A stretch of DNA of 64,000 nucleotides from Streptomyces sp. NBC_01460 (lineage in GTDB: Bacteria > Actinomycetota > Actinomycetes > Streptomycetales > Streptomycetaceae): the NCBI RefSeq assembly GCF_036227405.1, contig NZ_CP109473.1, positions 7,750,001 to 7,814,000 of the forward strand, read 5' to 3'. Position 1 is the first letter of the stretch. Every line of letters begins with the position of its first letter. Below are positions 8,196 to 17,171 of this stretch, piece by piece. The notes below the pieces were generated by a model, which ran no database searches, was not told where the DNA came from, and saw only the letters and a list, made by a program, of their open reading frames with translations. Made by a program: the position numbers and the translations under genes.

Positions 8196-9570
8196 CCGGA
8201 GAAGGGGCCGGTCCAGCCGTGGACTCGGCAAGGGGCCGGCCGGCCGCCGGGACGGCAGCGGGACCGCTCTCGCGCAGGTGGTTCACCAGGGCGTCGAGCC
8301 GGTGCTCGGCCGGGCCCGTGCAGGCCAGCAGCCGACGCGCGGTGGCCGACAGTGAGGTGCCGCGGGCCGTGCTGTGAACCAGCGGCAGGCCGCAGCTCGC
8401 TTCGAGCCGGTGGATACGCCGGGTCAGCGCCGGCTGGGTGACCAGCAGGGCCGAGGCGGCCCGGTTGAGACTGCCGGTCCGGCTGATCACCCGGAGCAGG
8501 TGCAGGTGCTCGGGTTCGAAGCCGCCGCAGCGGTCCGGCGAGGACCAGCGCAACTCGGACAGCAGGACCGGCGGGGGTACGGCGCACCCGCCGGCCGCCG
8601 GAGCGGCACGGTTCCCACCGTCCGGATCCTGGTCCCGGCGGGTGCCCGCGGGGACGGCGCCGTGTGCCGTCGTCCGCAGCATGTACCGCCGGCGCAGCAG
8701 GGCGCACAGATCCTCGGCGAGCGGCTCCGGGATCGCCAGCGGGTCCACGGCGAGCCGCAGCCTCCGGACGAACTTCTGCCGCAGCGGGCGGAGCACCACG
8801 CCCGGTCCGGCGCTCCCGCCGAGTGACGAGGGCGACACCAGCGCGATGCCGTACCCACGGCGCACCAGGTCGAGTGCCGCCCCCTGGGAGCGCACGGTGA
8901 AGCTGACCGACAGGACCGGCGTGAGCCGGGAGAGTGCCCACCCCTGGTCGTCACCGGAGTCGCCGCCGACCACGGCCACCCATTCCGTGCGGGTGAGGTC
9001 GCGCAGGTCCAGGATTCCCCGCTCGGCGAGGGGATGTCCGGACGGCAGGGCGATCTGCTGGGGCTCCTCGGCGACGGTCCGGATCAGGACGCCGCCGCGC
9101 CGCGCCATCGGCCGGCGCGCCGTCTCCCAGCCGAGAGCCGCGTCGGCGGCGTACCGTTCGAATCTCTGCCAGATCCGGTGGCTGTCGTCCGGCACTATGT
9201 CGAACACCACGTCCGGGAATCGTCCGGCCAGATGCTCGTCGAGGCCGTACGCCCACTCCGTCCCCACGGCGAACTCCACCACGGGCAGCCGGCTCGCCGC
9301 GTCGGCACCGTGGTGGGTGGTGGCTATCGCGAAGTCGATCGAGGCCAGCAGCCGCCGCCCGACGTGCAGGAGGGCGTGCCCCGCCTCGGTGGGTTCGGTA
9401 CCGGTGGCACCGCGGCTCACCAGCGGTGTGCGCAGCCGCCGTTCGAGTTTGACGAGGCGACGGCTGGCGGACGACTGAGTCATCCGGCCGTCCCGCTCGA
9501 CCGCGTGCAGACTGCCGTGGTCCGCCACCGCCTGCAGCAGCACCACGTCCGAACGGCGAAGGTCGAACAT
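8170..9570 (-). CDS. thnI: ThnI-like LysR-type regulator with HTH domains at both ends
   Basis: A 466-residue protein. Residues 8-66 form a LysR-type HTH (TQSSASRRLVKLERRL) and about 95-300 a LysR substrate-binding fold. After a Pro/Gly/Ala linker, residues 353-412 form a second LysR-like HTH (TQPALTRRIHRLEASCGLPL). Usual LysR regulators are about 300 residues with one HTH. ThnI is the activator of thienamycin biosynthesis in S. cattleya, and this gene occupies the same position. It lies 90 bases after thnJ on the same strand and may be co-transcribed with the thnP-J operon, which would give positive feedback. Confidence 0.85.
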   Translation of the reverse strand: MFDLRRSDVVLLQAVADHGSLHAVERDGRMTQSSASRRLVKLERRLRTPLVSRGATGTEPTEAGHALLHVGRRLLASIDFAIATTHHGADAASRLPVVEFAVGTEWAYGLDEHLAGRFPDVVFDIVPDDSHRIWQRFERYAADAALGWETARRPMARRGGVLIRTVAEEPQQIALPSGHPLAERGILDLRDLTRTEWVAVVGGDSGDDQGWALSRLTPVLSVSFTVRSQGAALDLVRRGYGIALVSPSSLGGSAGPGVVLRPLRQKFVRRLRLAVDPLAIPEPLAEDLCALLRRRYMLRTTAHGAVPAGTRRDQDPDGGNRAAPAAGGCAVPPPVLLSELRWSSPDRCGGFEPEHLHLLRVISRTGSLNRAASALLVTQPALTRRIHRLEASCGLPLVHSTARGTSLSATARRLLACTGPAEHRLDALVNHLRESGPAAVPAAGRPLAESTAGPAPSPVSTRTAPR

Positions 9571-9660
9571 CCGGCTCTCCCTACTGCCACGGCCGGGGCC
9601 CGCGTGCCGTGACCATCGATTCGACGTGGAACCTGCCCAAGGAGGATCGGCGGCACCCCT

Positions 9661-11127
9661 TCAGGTGGTCGGCCGAATCGGACGGGAGGTGTGGACGGGC
9701 GGCACCGGGACGTCCTGCCGGGGCGCCGGTGAACGGGGGAAGAGGAAGGCCGCACCCACCGCGACGAGGGCAAGAACGGCCGAACCGGTGAACAGCGCGT
9801 GGTACGCGGCGGCCGGGGGACGGGAGGACGCGCCGCCCGCGACCGCCAGCACCATGGAACTGACCTGCACTCCGAAGGCTCCACCGAGGTTGCGCAGCAC
9901 GCCGTTCAGGCCGACCGTCACCGCGGTCGCCCCGCTCGGCGACGCTTGTACCAGCAGTTCCGCCATCGCTCCGCCCAGCAGCCCGGTGGCCAGGCCGTTC
10001 AGGGCTGTGCCGAGAGCCAGGCCCCCGGCGCCGGAGGGCAGGACGGCGAACACGACGGCACCGGCCGTGAAGAGGGCCGTGCTCGCACCCATCACCGCGC
10101 GGGCGGTCAGCCTCCCCGACTCCCGCAGCCAGCCGGACAGCAGTCCGCCGGACAGCGCGCCGATCTGCATGGGCAGCATGACCAGGGTCAGGACGGCACC
10201 GCCCGCGCCCAGGCCGTACCCCGTGTCACGGGGAGCGGCCACCAGGGCGGGGGCGAGCACCCCGATCTGGAACATCACCAGCCCGGTCAGCAGGCTGACC
10301 AGGTTCAGGCAGAGAAGGGGCCGACGGGACATGAGGCGCATGTCCAGCACCGGCTCCGGGGACCTGCGCTCCACCCGGAGCAGGACGGCGCAGCCCGCCG
10401 CCGCAGCTGCCAGCAGCACCGCGCCGGTCACCGAGCCGAGGCCCTCCTGACCGTAACGGGTCAGTGCCAGCAGCAGGCAGGTGCTGACGGTACCGAGGAG
10501 CAGTAGCCCGGGGACGTCGATGCGGGTGGCGGGCCGGCGCGGCGTCTCGGGCAGCACCGAGGCGCCCGCCACCAGCAGCACCACGGCGAGGAGCGCGGCG
10601 GCCGCGAACAGCCAGCGCACGGCCGGGAGGCCGCCGCCGAACAGGCCCGCCAGCACGATGCCGACTCCGCCACCGGTCCCGAAAGCGGCGGAGAGCAGGC
10701 CCGACGGGCCGGACAGAGACCTCTGGGGGAACCCTTCCCGCAGCAGGCCGACGCACAGCGGGAAGAGACCGCCGGCCACACCCTGCACCAGGCGCGCGAC
10801 GAGCAGCACGGTGAACGACCCGGTGAGCGCCGACGCCACGGACGCCACCGCGACCACGGCCAGGACGCGGAGCATCACCGCGCGCCTGCCGTACAGGTCG
10901 CCGAGACGACTCACGACGGGGGTGGCGACACAGCCGACGAGCAGGTGCCCTGAGACCACCCACGCGGCCTGCGAGCCGGACACACCGAACGCTTCCTGGA
11001 TCTGTGGCAGCAGGGTCGCCACACCGAGCTGGAGCAGTGCGAACAGGCCACAGGCCCCGGCGAGGACGGCCAGTGCCGCACGGTGGGGCCGGGCGGCGGA
11101 GGACGGAGCGCCGGGGCGGGCGGTCAC
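9661..11127 (-). CDS. thnJ: ThnJ-like MFS efflux permease
   Basis: A 488-residue MFS protein of the 14-helix DHA2 (drug:H+ antiporter) type. Hydrophobic helices run through nearly the whole length, with the motif A stretch SRLGDLYGRRAVML and the motif C-like GGGVGIVLAG segment. The GTG start at 11127 overlaps the thnK stop (GTGA). DHA2 permeases in antibiotic clusters usually export the product. With no beta-lactamase gene visible in the window, export may be important for self-protection. Position J matches the thn order. Confidence 0.85.
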   Translation of the reverse strand: MTARPGAPSSAARPHRAALAVLAGACGLFALLQLGVATLLPQIQEAFGVSGSQAAWVVSGHLLVGCVATPVVSRLGDLYGRRAVMLRVLAVVAVASVASALTGSFTVLLVARLVQGVAGGLFPLCVGLLREGFPQRSLSGPSGLLSAAFGTGGGVGIVLAGLFGGGLPAVRWLFAAAALLAVVLLVAGASVLPETPRRPATRIDVPGLLLLGTVSTCLLLALTRYGQEGLGSVTGAVLLAAAAAGCAVLLRVERRSPEPVLDMRLMSRRPLLCLNLVSLLTGLVMFQIGVLAPALVAAPRDTGYGLGAGGAVLTLVMLPMQIGALSGGLLSGWLRESGRLTARAVMGASTALFTAGAVVFAVLPSGAGGLALGTALNGLATGLLGGAMAELLVQASPSGATAVTVGLNGVLRNLGGAFGVQVSSMVLAVAGGASSRPPAAAYHALFTGSAVLALVAVGAAFLFPRSPAPRQDVPVPPVHTSRPIRPTT

Positions 11128-13166
11128 AGTTGCTCGCTGAACGCGGGCTCCGCCAGGGGCGTCACCTCGGCGGACTCGACACGGTGCCGGTAGTGGCCGA
11201 TCCGCGAGACCGGATAACTCGGACCGATCGCCGCGAGCGCGAACGCCTTCAGGTCACCCGGCGCCGGGCGGAAGCGGCCGTTCGCCCCGAACCGCTGATC
11301 GGCGTAGTCCACCCGGACCCGCTGCGGGCGCAGGGGACCGCCGGCGAAGTAACCGGGCCAGTCGTGGTCGTACTCGGCGGTCTTGCCGTGCCGCGGGTCG
11401 TAGTCCGGGCGCAGCATGACGTCACGCTGGAAACGCAGTACGTCGCGCAGCCGCGTGTCCTGGTCGGGGTCGAGTCCCAGGGTGCGGAGGTAGTCGCCCA
11501 GTTCGGTGTGGAAACGGTCGAACTCCGTGGCCACCCGCAGCCAGCCCCAGTTGTCGATCGTCCAGCCCCGTCGTCTGCCGTACGGGGCGAGATGGGTGGC
11601 CAGGTCGGGCTGGCTGGCGACCAGGTTGGCCAACGGCAGTGTCGGTATGTCGATGTAGTCCTGGTACAGGCTGCGCATGCGCAGGTAGAGGGAGCCGATG
11701 AAGCTGGCGGGCTCTCCGGTGAAGTGGTTCTGCAGCCCCTCGTAGAAGGCGGTGTAGCCGATCCCGTGCTCCTGCCGGAGGTAGACCGACAGGTAGCGGG
11801 TGTAGCAGCCGTTGTGCAGGAACTGCACCGCCTGCACGAAGGCGAAGGACTCGACCCATTCGTCGCGGGGCATGGCGCTGGTCTCCATGACCATGTCCAT
11901 GGTCTCCGCCTCGTCGTCCGGGGTGCCGGGCCGCTCGACGTAGAGACGTTTGGGGACCGTGCGCAGGCCGTAACCGGCGATCTTCTCCGGGGTGTTGATC
12001 GGCGCGTTGGGCAGGATGCCGAATTCGTACACCCGGAGGTCCTCGTGGTTTCCGGCCTCCAGCAGTGAGCCGATGCCTTCGCGGAAGGTGCGCGCGGTCT
12101 CCAGCGGCAGCCCGAGGATCAACTCGGTGTAGGTGTGGATGTTCTCGACGGCGTACCGCTGCTGCAGCTTGCGGTAGTTGTCGAGACCGATGTTCTTGCG
12201 GTCGATCGCCTCCAGGACGTCCATGTCGGTGCTCTGCATGGACAGGGTGGTGCCCATCAGCAGGTCCGCGTCGTGCCAGGCCTTGCTGATGTCGAAGACC
12301 CGGTCGTTGGAGTTCTTGGCGAAGTTGACCCGGATCTGCTTCGGTGACCCCGCCTCCGTACGGGCCTCCGCCAGCGCGTGCGCGATCTCCAGGTCGCGCG
12401 GCATGATGCCGAAGTTCGCGTCGCAGATGAACAGGTCCTCCACGTCGTTGCGGGCGAACCATTCGATCTCGTGCTGGAGGCGGTCCTCCTCGAACATCCG
12501 CAGGGCGCTCATCGTCGCCGATCCCCAGTCGCAGAAGGCGCAGGAGTACGGGCAGCCACGGTTGGTCTCCCACAACGCGTAGAAGCGCAGCCCGCGCTCC
12601 CGGCAGGTCTGCACGGCCCCGTCCATCACCCCGTTCAGGTAGGGGCTCGGGGTCTCGATCCGCCGTGGCAGCCGCTCGGCGGGCGGGCCTGCGACCGGGG
12701 CGTCGCTCCGGTTCACCGTCACGCCGGGCACGCCGGTGTAGTCGGGGCGGTCCCGGAGCCGTGCGGACAGCAGTTCCCGGAAGGCCACCTCGCCCTCGCC
12801 GTGGGCCAGGACGTCGACGTAGGGGTGCTGGGTGAAGAAGTCGCCCACCCGGTCGGGCACGTGCGGCCCGCCGGCCACCACGAGCATGTCCGGGTAACGC
12901 TCCTTGAGGATCTTCGCCACCTTCATCTGCCGGCGGAAGTTCCACACGTAGCAGGACAGGGCGAGGACGTCCGGTTCGGTGATGCCGTCCGCCATCTCCC
13001 GCACCGGGGCGACGAGGAACAGCGGCTCCTGGAAGTCGTAGGACTCCGCGACGCGTTCGTCCTGTTCCGCGTACGTGCGCAGCAGGCCGGCGACCAGGGG
13101 GAGGAAGGGCACCGCGTTGAGGCCGATGAAGTACACCTTGCGGCGGCGGGAGGATTCGGCGGACAT
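11124..13166 (-). CDS. thnK: ThnK-like cobalamin-dependent radical SAM C-methyltransferase
   Basis: A 680-residue class B radical SAM methylase. The N-terminal B12-binding fold (about 10-135) lacks a DxHxxG motif, so cobalamin binds base-off. The radical SAM motif has Cys205, Cys209 and Cys212 in RGCPYSCAFCDWG, followed by an (alpha/beta) barrel and a long C-terminal domain. ThnK and its homologue TokK perform consecutive methylations at C6 of the pantetheinylated carbapenam to build the ethyl side chain. Trp75 and Trp214 fall where, as I recall, active-site tryptophans of TokK lie. The gene is in the thnP-to-thnJ string; thnL ends 85 bases upstream. Confidence 0.93.
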   Translation of the reverse strand: MSAESSRRRKVYFIGLNAVPFLPLVAGLLRTYAEQDERVAESYDFQEPLFLVAPVREMADGITEPDVLALSCYVWNFRRQMKVAKILKERYPDMLVVAGGPHVPDRVGDFFTQHPYVDVLAHGEGEVAFRELLSARLRDRPDYTGVPGVTVNRSDAPVAGPPAERLPRRIETPSPYLNGVMDGAVQTCRERGLRFYALWETNRGCPYSCAFCDWGSATMSALRMFEEDRLQHEIEWFARNDVEDLFICDANFGIMPRDLEIAHALAEARTEAGSPKQIRVNFAKNSNDRVFDISKAWHDADLLMGTTLSMQSTDMDVLEAIDRKNIGLDNYRKLQQRYAVENIHTYTELILGLPLETARTFREGIGSLLEAGNHEDLRVYEFGILPNAPINTPEKIAGYGLRTVPKRLYVERPGTPDDEAETMDMVMETSAMPRDEWVESFAFVQAVQFLHNGCYTRYLSVYLRQEHGIGYTAFYEGLQNHFTGEPASFIGSLYLRMRSLYQDYIDIPTLPLANLVASQPDLATHLAPYGRRRGWTIDNWGWLRVATEFDRFHTELGDYLRTLGLDPDQDTRLRDVLRFQRDVMLRPDYDPRHGKTAEYDHDWPGYFAGGPLRPQRVRVDYADQRFGANGRFRPAPGDLKAFALAAIGPSYPVSRIGHYRHRVESAEVTPLAEPAFSEQL

Positions 13167-13251
13167 GCTCGGGTCACGGCTCCTCGTGGTCGGTTCTGCT
13201 CAGCGGCGGGACGGCACCGGCGTGCCTGGGGCGGGCGCGGAGGACGGCCGG

Positions 13252-14649
13252 TCATCCGGTGCTCGGGACACGCTCCGGCTCCCGCTCCGCCACGCCGGAG
13301 AGGCGGATGCCGCTGAGCATCTCGTCGAAGGCGCTGTTGTCGGAGTAGTAGAAGACGGACGGGTCCTGGCTGGAGGCGACGCCCGGAGCGGGCCGGGCAC
13401 TCGCTCCCGCCAGCAGGTCGGCGAGCCGGTGGTAGAACTTCTCCAGCGGCAGCCTCGTCGGGAAGAGCGAGTGGTAGCAGTCGAAGAGTTCCGGGTCGTC
13501 ACTGATGTGCTGGCCCCGGCTCTCGTCGTACAGGTCCGTGCCGGGCAGCGGGGTCAGCACGGAGAAGCTCGGCATGTCCACCTGCAGTTCCTCGACGGTC
13601 CGGCCGAGCCGTGCGAAGTCCTCGTCGACCCAGCTGGGCTGGACGATGAAATTGGCCCGCACCTTCACCTGGTTGGTGTGGAAGAGGTCGAGGGCCCGCC
13701 GGGTCTGGTCGGAGTCGGTGCCCTTGCGATAGCCGGACAGCTCGTCGTCGGTCATCGACTCGGCCCCCACCAGCACGGAGTCCAGGCCGATCTCCGCCCA
13801 GCGGGCGATCACATCGGGCCGGCGCAGCGCGGTGTCCGTGCGTATGTACATGTGGAACCGCTTGCGGAAGCCGGCCTTGTCGATGGCGTCGGCCAGCTCC
13901 AGCATGCGCGCGGGCTGGATGAACGCCTCGTCGTCCACGACGTAGAGGTTGTCGCCGTCGATGTCGGCGATCTCGGCGAGGACCCGGTCGATGTCCTTGA
14001 CCAGGTAGCGCCGGTCCGTCATCCGCCACAGCGAACAGAACTTGCAGGTGTACGGGCAGCCCGCTGTGAAGCGGATCAGGGACACCGGCCGGTAGATCGA
14101 GTGGAAGTAGTCCTGCCGGTGATGGGCGAGCAGTGAACGGTCCGGCATCGGCAGGTCGTTGAGAGCCGCGGGGCGGGGCCGCCGGTCGCGCTCCAGGCCG
14201 GTGCGGGAGTCGTACGGCGCCAGCCCCGGCCCCGTCTGCGGAGCGCGGCCCGCCTCCAGGTCGGCGGCCAGCCGGTTCAGCGGCGCGCCGCCCTCGCCCG
14301 CCACCACCCAGTCGGCGGCGAAGCCGTCCAGCCACTCGGCCGAGACCGTCGGGTGGTGGCCGCCGAGCACGATCGGTACGTCCGGCCACAGGCGGCGGGC
14401 CTCACGGCTCACCTCGCGGGACACCCGGACGCTGGTGGTGTAGGGGATCGCCACGCCCACCAGGTCGGGCGGTTCGTGCGTCGCCGCGTAGTCCGCCAGC
14501 GGCGCGTCCAGGCGCAGGTCGTGGATCGTCACGTCGTGATGGCCGCGCAGCGCGCCGCCGAGGTACTCGAGCGGCAGCGGTTCGCAACAGCTCAGCCGGT
14601 CACTGAGCAGGGCCCGTTCGTTGCGTGGCCACACCAGCAGAACCCTCAT
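13252..14649 (-). CDS. thnL: ThnL-like cobalamin-dependent radical SAM enzyme (C2 thioether formation)
   Basis: A 465-residue protein with an N-terminal B12-binding domain (VLLVWPRN, PIVLGGHHPTVSAEW, VVAGEGG) and a radical SAM domain with Cys198, Cys202 and Cys205 in AGCPYTCKFCSLW. ThnL in the thienamycin pathway joins the pantetheine sulfur to C2 of the carbapenam. The ATG at 14649 overlaps the thnM stop (ATGA). Gene order K-L-M matches thn and guides the specific assignment, since the three B12 radical SAM proteins share folds. Confidence in the family is high, in the exact reaction moderate. Confidence 0.88.
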   Translation of the reverse strand: MRVLLVWPRNERALLSDRLSCCEPLPLEYLGGALRGHHDVTIHDLRLDAPLADYAATHEPPDLVGVAIPYTTSVRVSREVSREARRLWPDVPIVLGGHHPTVSAEWLDGFAADWVVAGEGGAPLNRLAADLEAGRAPQTGPGLAPYDSRTGLERDRRPRPAALNDLPMPDRSLLAHHRQDYFHSIYRPVSLIRFTAGCPYTCKFCSLWRMTDRRYLVKDIDRVLAEIADIDGDNLYVVDDEAFIQPARMLELADAIDKAGFRKRFHMYIRTDTALRRPDVIARWAEIGLDSVLVGAESMTDDELSGYRKGTDSDQTRRALDLFHTNQVKVRANFIVQPSWVDEDFARLGRTVEELQVDMPSFSVLTPLPGTDLYDESRGQHISDDPELFDCYHSLFPTRLPLEKFYHRLADLLAGASARPAPGVASSQDPSVFYYSDNSAFDEMLSGIRLSGVAEREPERVPSTG

Positions 14650-16025
14650 GCCATGCCTCCCAGACGTCGGTCCCGGTCCGTCTCGCCCGGCCCGGTCTCA
14701 GGCCCGCCGCTGCGGAAGACCTCGGTGGCGATCTCGTACAGCCGTCCGGCCTGGACGGCGGGGTCGTCGCTGCCCAGCGCGGCGGCGAACATGTGGCTCA
14801 TCGCGGTGCCCTCGTGGATGCCCCGCTTGGGGCGCCATGCCACCTCGGCCGGCAGGACGTCGGCGGCGGCGCTGCGCAGCACCCACTTCGCCTCCCCCTC
14901 CCGGACCTTGAGCCGTCCGCGGATGTCCAGGGCGGCGGCCATCACCTCCCGAGACCAGTACGGGTGGCGTACGGAGGTGTGGCGGGCGTCGGCGAAGGCG
15001 GGGTGGAACTCGTTGCTCCGGGCGGTCGCCCGGGTCTGATCGACGACGGCGCGCTCGACGGCCTCCTCGTCTCCGGTGCCGCCGAGCCCCGCGAACAGCA
15101 GGTCCGCGCCGTATCCCGACAGCAGCACCTGGCGGCTGTCGGTGGCGATGTGGTCCTGAAGGAAGCAGGCGGGTGCGGCGATCTGCAGGGTGAGCAGGTC
15201 CCAGGTCTCCAGCGCGTGGATCATGCCGGGCAGCATCCCGGCGAGCTCGTCCGGCCCGAAGAGCACCTCCTCGTGCTTGGTGCCCAGCCGGTCCGCCAGC
15301 CATGCCGCCTGGGCGAACTCGTCGCCGAACGGCGTGCCCACGGTGTAGGTGCGCACCGCCGACGCACCCGCCTCCAGCACCGCCAGCGCCGCGACCGTGG
15401 AGGAGTCCACACCGCCGCTGAGCGAGACGGCGATCTCGTCCGCACCCGCGGCCAGTCGCGCGACGGACGAGCCCAGCACCGTCCGGACCGTGCGCACCGC
15501 CTGGTCCTCGTCCGTCACCGAGGCGAGGTCAGGCAGGTGCGCAAGCCGGTGTACCGACACGGGGTCCTCGCCGTAGGCGTCCACGACCAGGGTCACCGCG
15601 CTGTTGGCGGGAACCGCCGTGACTCCGGCGAACCGGCCGCCGGGCAGCAGCGACCGTTCGGCGTCGCCCAGGACCGCGGGGCGGCCGAGGCGCGGGAGCA
15701 GGGCACCGGCCGACGTACCGACGACGAGCGTCCTGCCGGCACGCGCCCAGTGCAGCGGGCAGGTCGCGCCGACGTCGCTCCACAGGGTGGCCCGGTCCTC
15801 GCGGACGAGGACGGCGCAGTAACGGCTGTGAGCACGCTCGGTCCAGGCGGCCAGGTCGGTGAGTGACGCGTGCCGAGGCGGGTCCTCCCGGGTCAGCCGG
15901 TCGCCCTGGACCACGAGGACGTCCCTGCCGTCGCGCCGCACCAGGACGTCCATGGCCCGGCCCTCGCCGAGGAGTTCGACCTCGGCGTCGCCGTCCGGAC
16001 GGCTGGACAGTATGAATCCCGCCAT
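14646..16025 (-). CDS. thnM: Beta-lactam synthetase (ThnM/CarA type)
   Basis: A 459-residue asparagine synthetase B relative without the N-terminal catalytic Cys, so it has no glutaminase activity. The PP-loop ATP motif SGGVDSS is at 203-209, with LLSGYGADLLF near 301-311. The C-terminal set Tyr356 (HPYWSRE), Glu376/Glu378 (REGEAKW) and Lys400 (WRPKRG) resembles the Tyr-Glu dyad and Lys of CarA. The enzyme adenylates carboxymethylproline and closes the four-membered ring to give the carbapenam. One base separates it from thnN and four bases overlap thnL, so it is embedded in the operon. Confidence 0.93.
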   Translation of the reverse strand: MAGFILSSRPDGDAEVELLGEGRAMDVLVRRDGRDVLVVQGDRLTREDPPRHASLTDLAAWTERAHSRYCAVLVREDRATLWSDVGATCPLHWARAGRTLVVGTSAGALLPRLGRPAVLGDAERSLLPGGRFAGVTAVPANSAVTLVVDAYGEDPVSVHRLAHLPDLASVTDEDQAVRTVRTVLGSSVARLAAGADEIAVSLSGGVDSSTVAALAVLEAGASAVRTYTVGTPFGDEFAQAAWLADRLGTKHEEVLFGPDELAGMLPGMIHALETWDLLTLQIAAPACFLQDHIATDSRQVLLSGYGADLLFAGLGGTGDEEAVERAVVDQTRATARSNEFHPAFADARHTSVRHPYWSREVMAAALDIRGRLKVREGEAKWVLRSAAADVLPAEVAWRPKRGIHEGTAMSHMFAAALGSDDPAVQAGRLYEIATEVFRSGGPETGPGETDRDRRLGGMA

Positions 16026-16026
16026 G

Positions 16027-17136
16027 TCAGTAGACCCCCTCGACGCGGCGTCCCTCGGTGAACTCGGGGCTGTACGGATCCCCCACCCACGGCCACGGAT
16101 ACAGTTCGGCCGCGACCCCGTACGGGCGTACCCGCCGGGCCCGGTCCCGCTCCCAGAAACCGGGCAGCAGGGCGTCGTCCGTCAGCCGCCAGACCCGTAC
16201 CCGGCCCTCCTCACCGAAGGGCACGTCGTCCCCCTGTTCGTCGACGACGTCCAGGGCGACGTGCGGCTGGCACGGCACGTACACCACACGGTGCTCGTCC
16301 TCCGCCTCGAAGGGCTTCTGCCAGCTGATGCCGGTGGTCGACGTGCCGTACATGCCGACGACCGGGACGCCGGGGAAGAAGTCCTCCCGCAGTTGCCGGT
16401 GCGTCTCCGGCTCCAGGGTGGTGCCGGCGTGCACGATGGCCTCCACCCCGGCCAGCGCCTCGGTGCCGAGCCGTTCCGGCAGCATCTCCAGCAGCCGGGA
16501 GGTGCAGAACAGGACGCCGATGTCCTGGGACCGGGCGACTTCCGCGATCTGGGCCCAGATGTGATCCACGTAGCGGTCGTAGGCGGCGGTCATCCCCTCC
16601 TCGCCGAAGATCTTCACGATCCGCGGGTCGAGGTCGATGGAGAAGCACATCCCGCCGCGGCGCTCCGCGAAGGCGACCACCAGCCGGCCCGTCGTGTGCG
16701 GGCCCATCGGCCCGACGAACAGCCAGTTCTTCCCGCGCGGGACGCCGTGCATGTCCAGGAACTCGTCGGAGAAGGCGAGGATGTCCTCCCAGTAACGGCT
16801 GCCCCAGGTGCCGTGCTTGGCCGGTCCCGTAGTGCCGCCGGTCTGCGCCGCCCACAGCGGGCCGCCCTCGGCGAGCACCGAGCGCGGCACGAAGTTCTCC
16901 AGCGGGGTCCGACGCGCGGCCTCCTCGAAGTGCATCTGGTCGGACCCGTCACGCAGCCCGATCAGGGCGACGGCGTCCGCGAGACCCTGTACTTTCCCGA
17001 GCGCTTCGGTGCCCTGCCGCCTGTCCCGCTCCAGCCAGTACGGCGTGCCGTGCCGCGGATCGAAGTGCAGGCGGACGAGGCGGCGTACGTCCTCGTCGGT
17101 GATCGGACGGAGCCTCGACTCGCTCGGACATCGCAT
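16027..17136 (-). CDS. thnN: ThnN-like AMP-forming acyl-activating enzyme
   Basis: The ATG at 17136 has GGAGAGGG 7 bases upstream and was preferred over a longer frame to 17247. The 369-residue product has the adenylate-forming P-loop QTGGTTGPAKHG and the A5-like MYGTSTTG. It is short for the superfamily and seems to lack a full C-terminal subdomain, like phenylacetate-CoA ligase or LuxE relatives. It is followed by the acyl reductase thnO's partner arrangement seen in thn. Together ThnN and ThnO could activate and reduce a carboxylate to an aldehyde. That they supply glutamate semialdehyde/pyrroline-5-carboxylate for ThnE is my inference. Confidence 0.82.
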   Translation of the reverse strand: MRCPSESRLRPITDEDVRRLVRLHFDPRHGTPYWLERDRRQGTEALGKVQGLADAVALIGLRDGSDQMHFEEAARRTPLENFVPRSVLAEGGPLWAAQTGGTTGPAKHGTWGSRYWEDILAFSDEFLDMHGVPRGKNWLFVGPMGPHTTGRLVVAFAERRGGMCFSIDLDPRIVKIFGEEGMTAAYDRYVDHIWAQIAEVARSQDIGVLFCTSRLLEMLPERLGTEALAGVEAIVHAGTTLEPETHRQLREDFFPGVPVVGMYGTSTTGISWQKPFEAEDEHRVVYVPCQPHVALDVVDEQGDDVPFGEEGRVRVWRLTDDALLPGFWERDRARRVRPYGVAAELYPWPWVGDPYSPEFTEGRRVEGVY

Positions 17137-17171
17137 GACGGGTCCCTCTCCTTCGTTGCCGTCCGGGCCGG

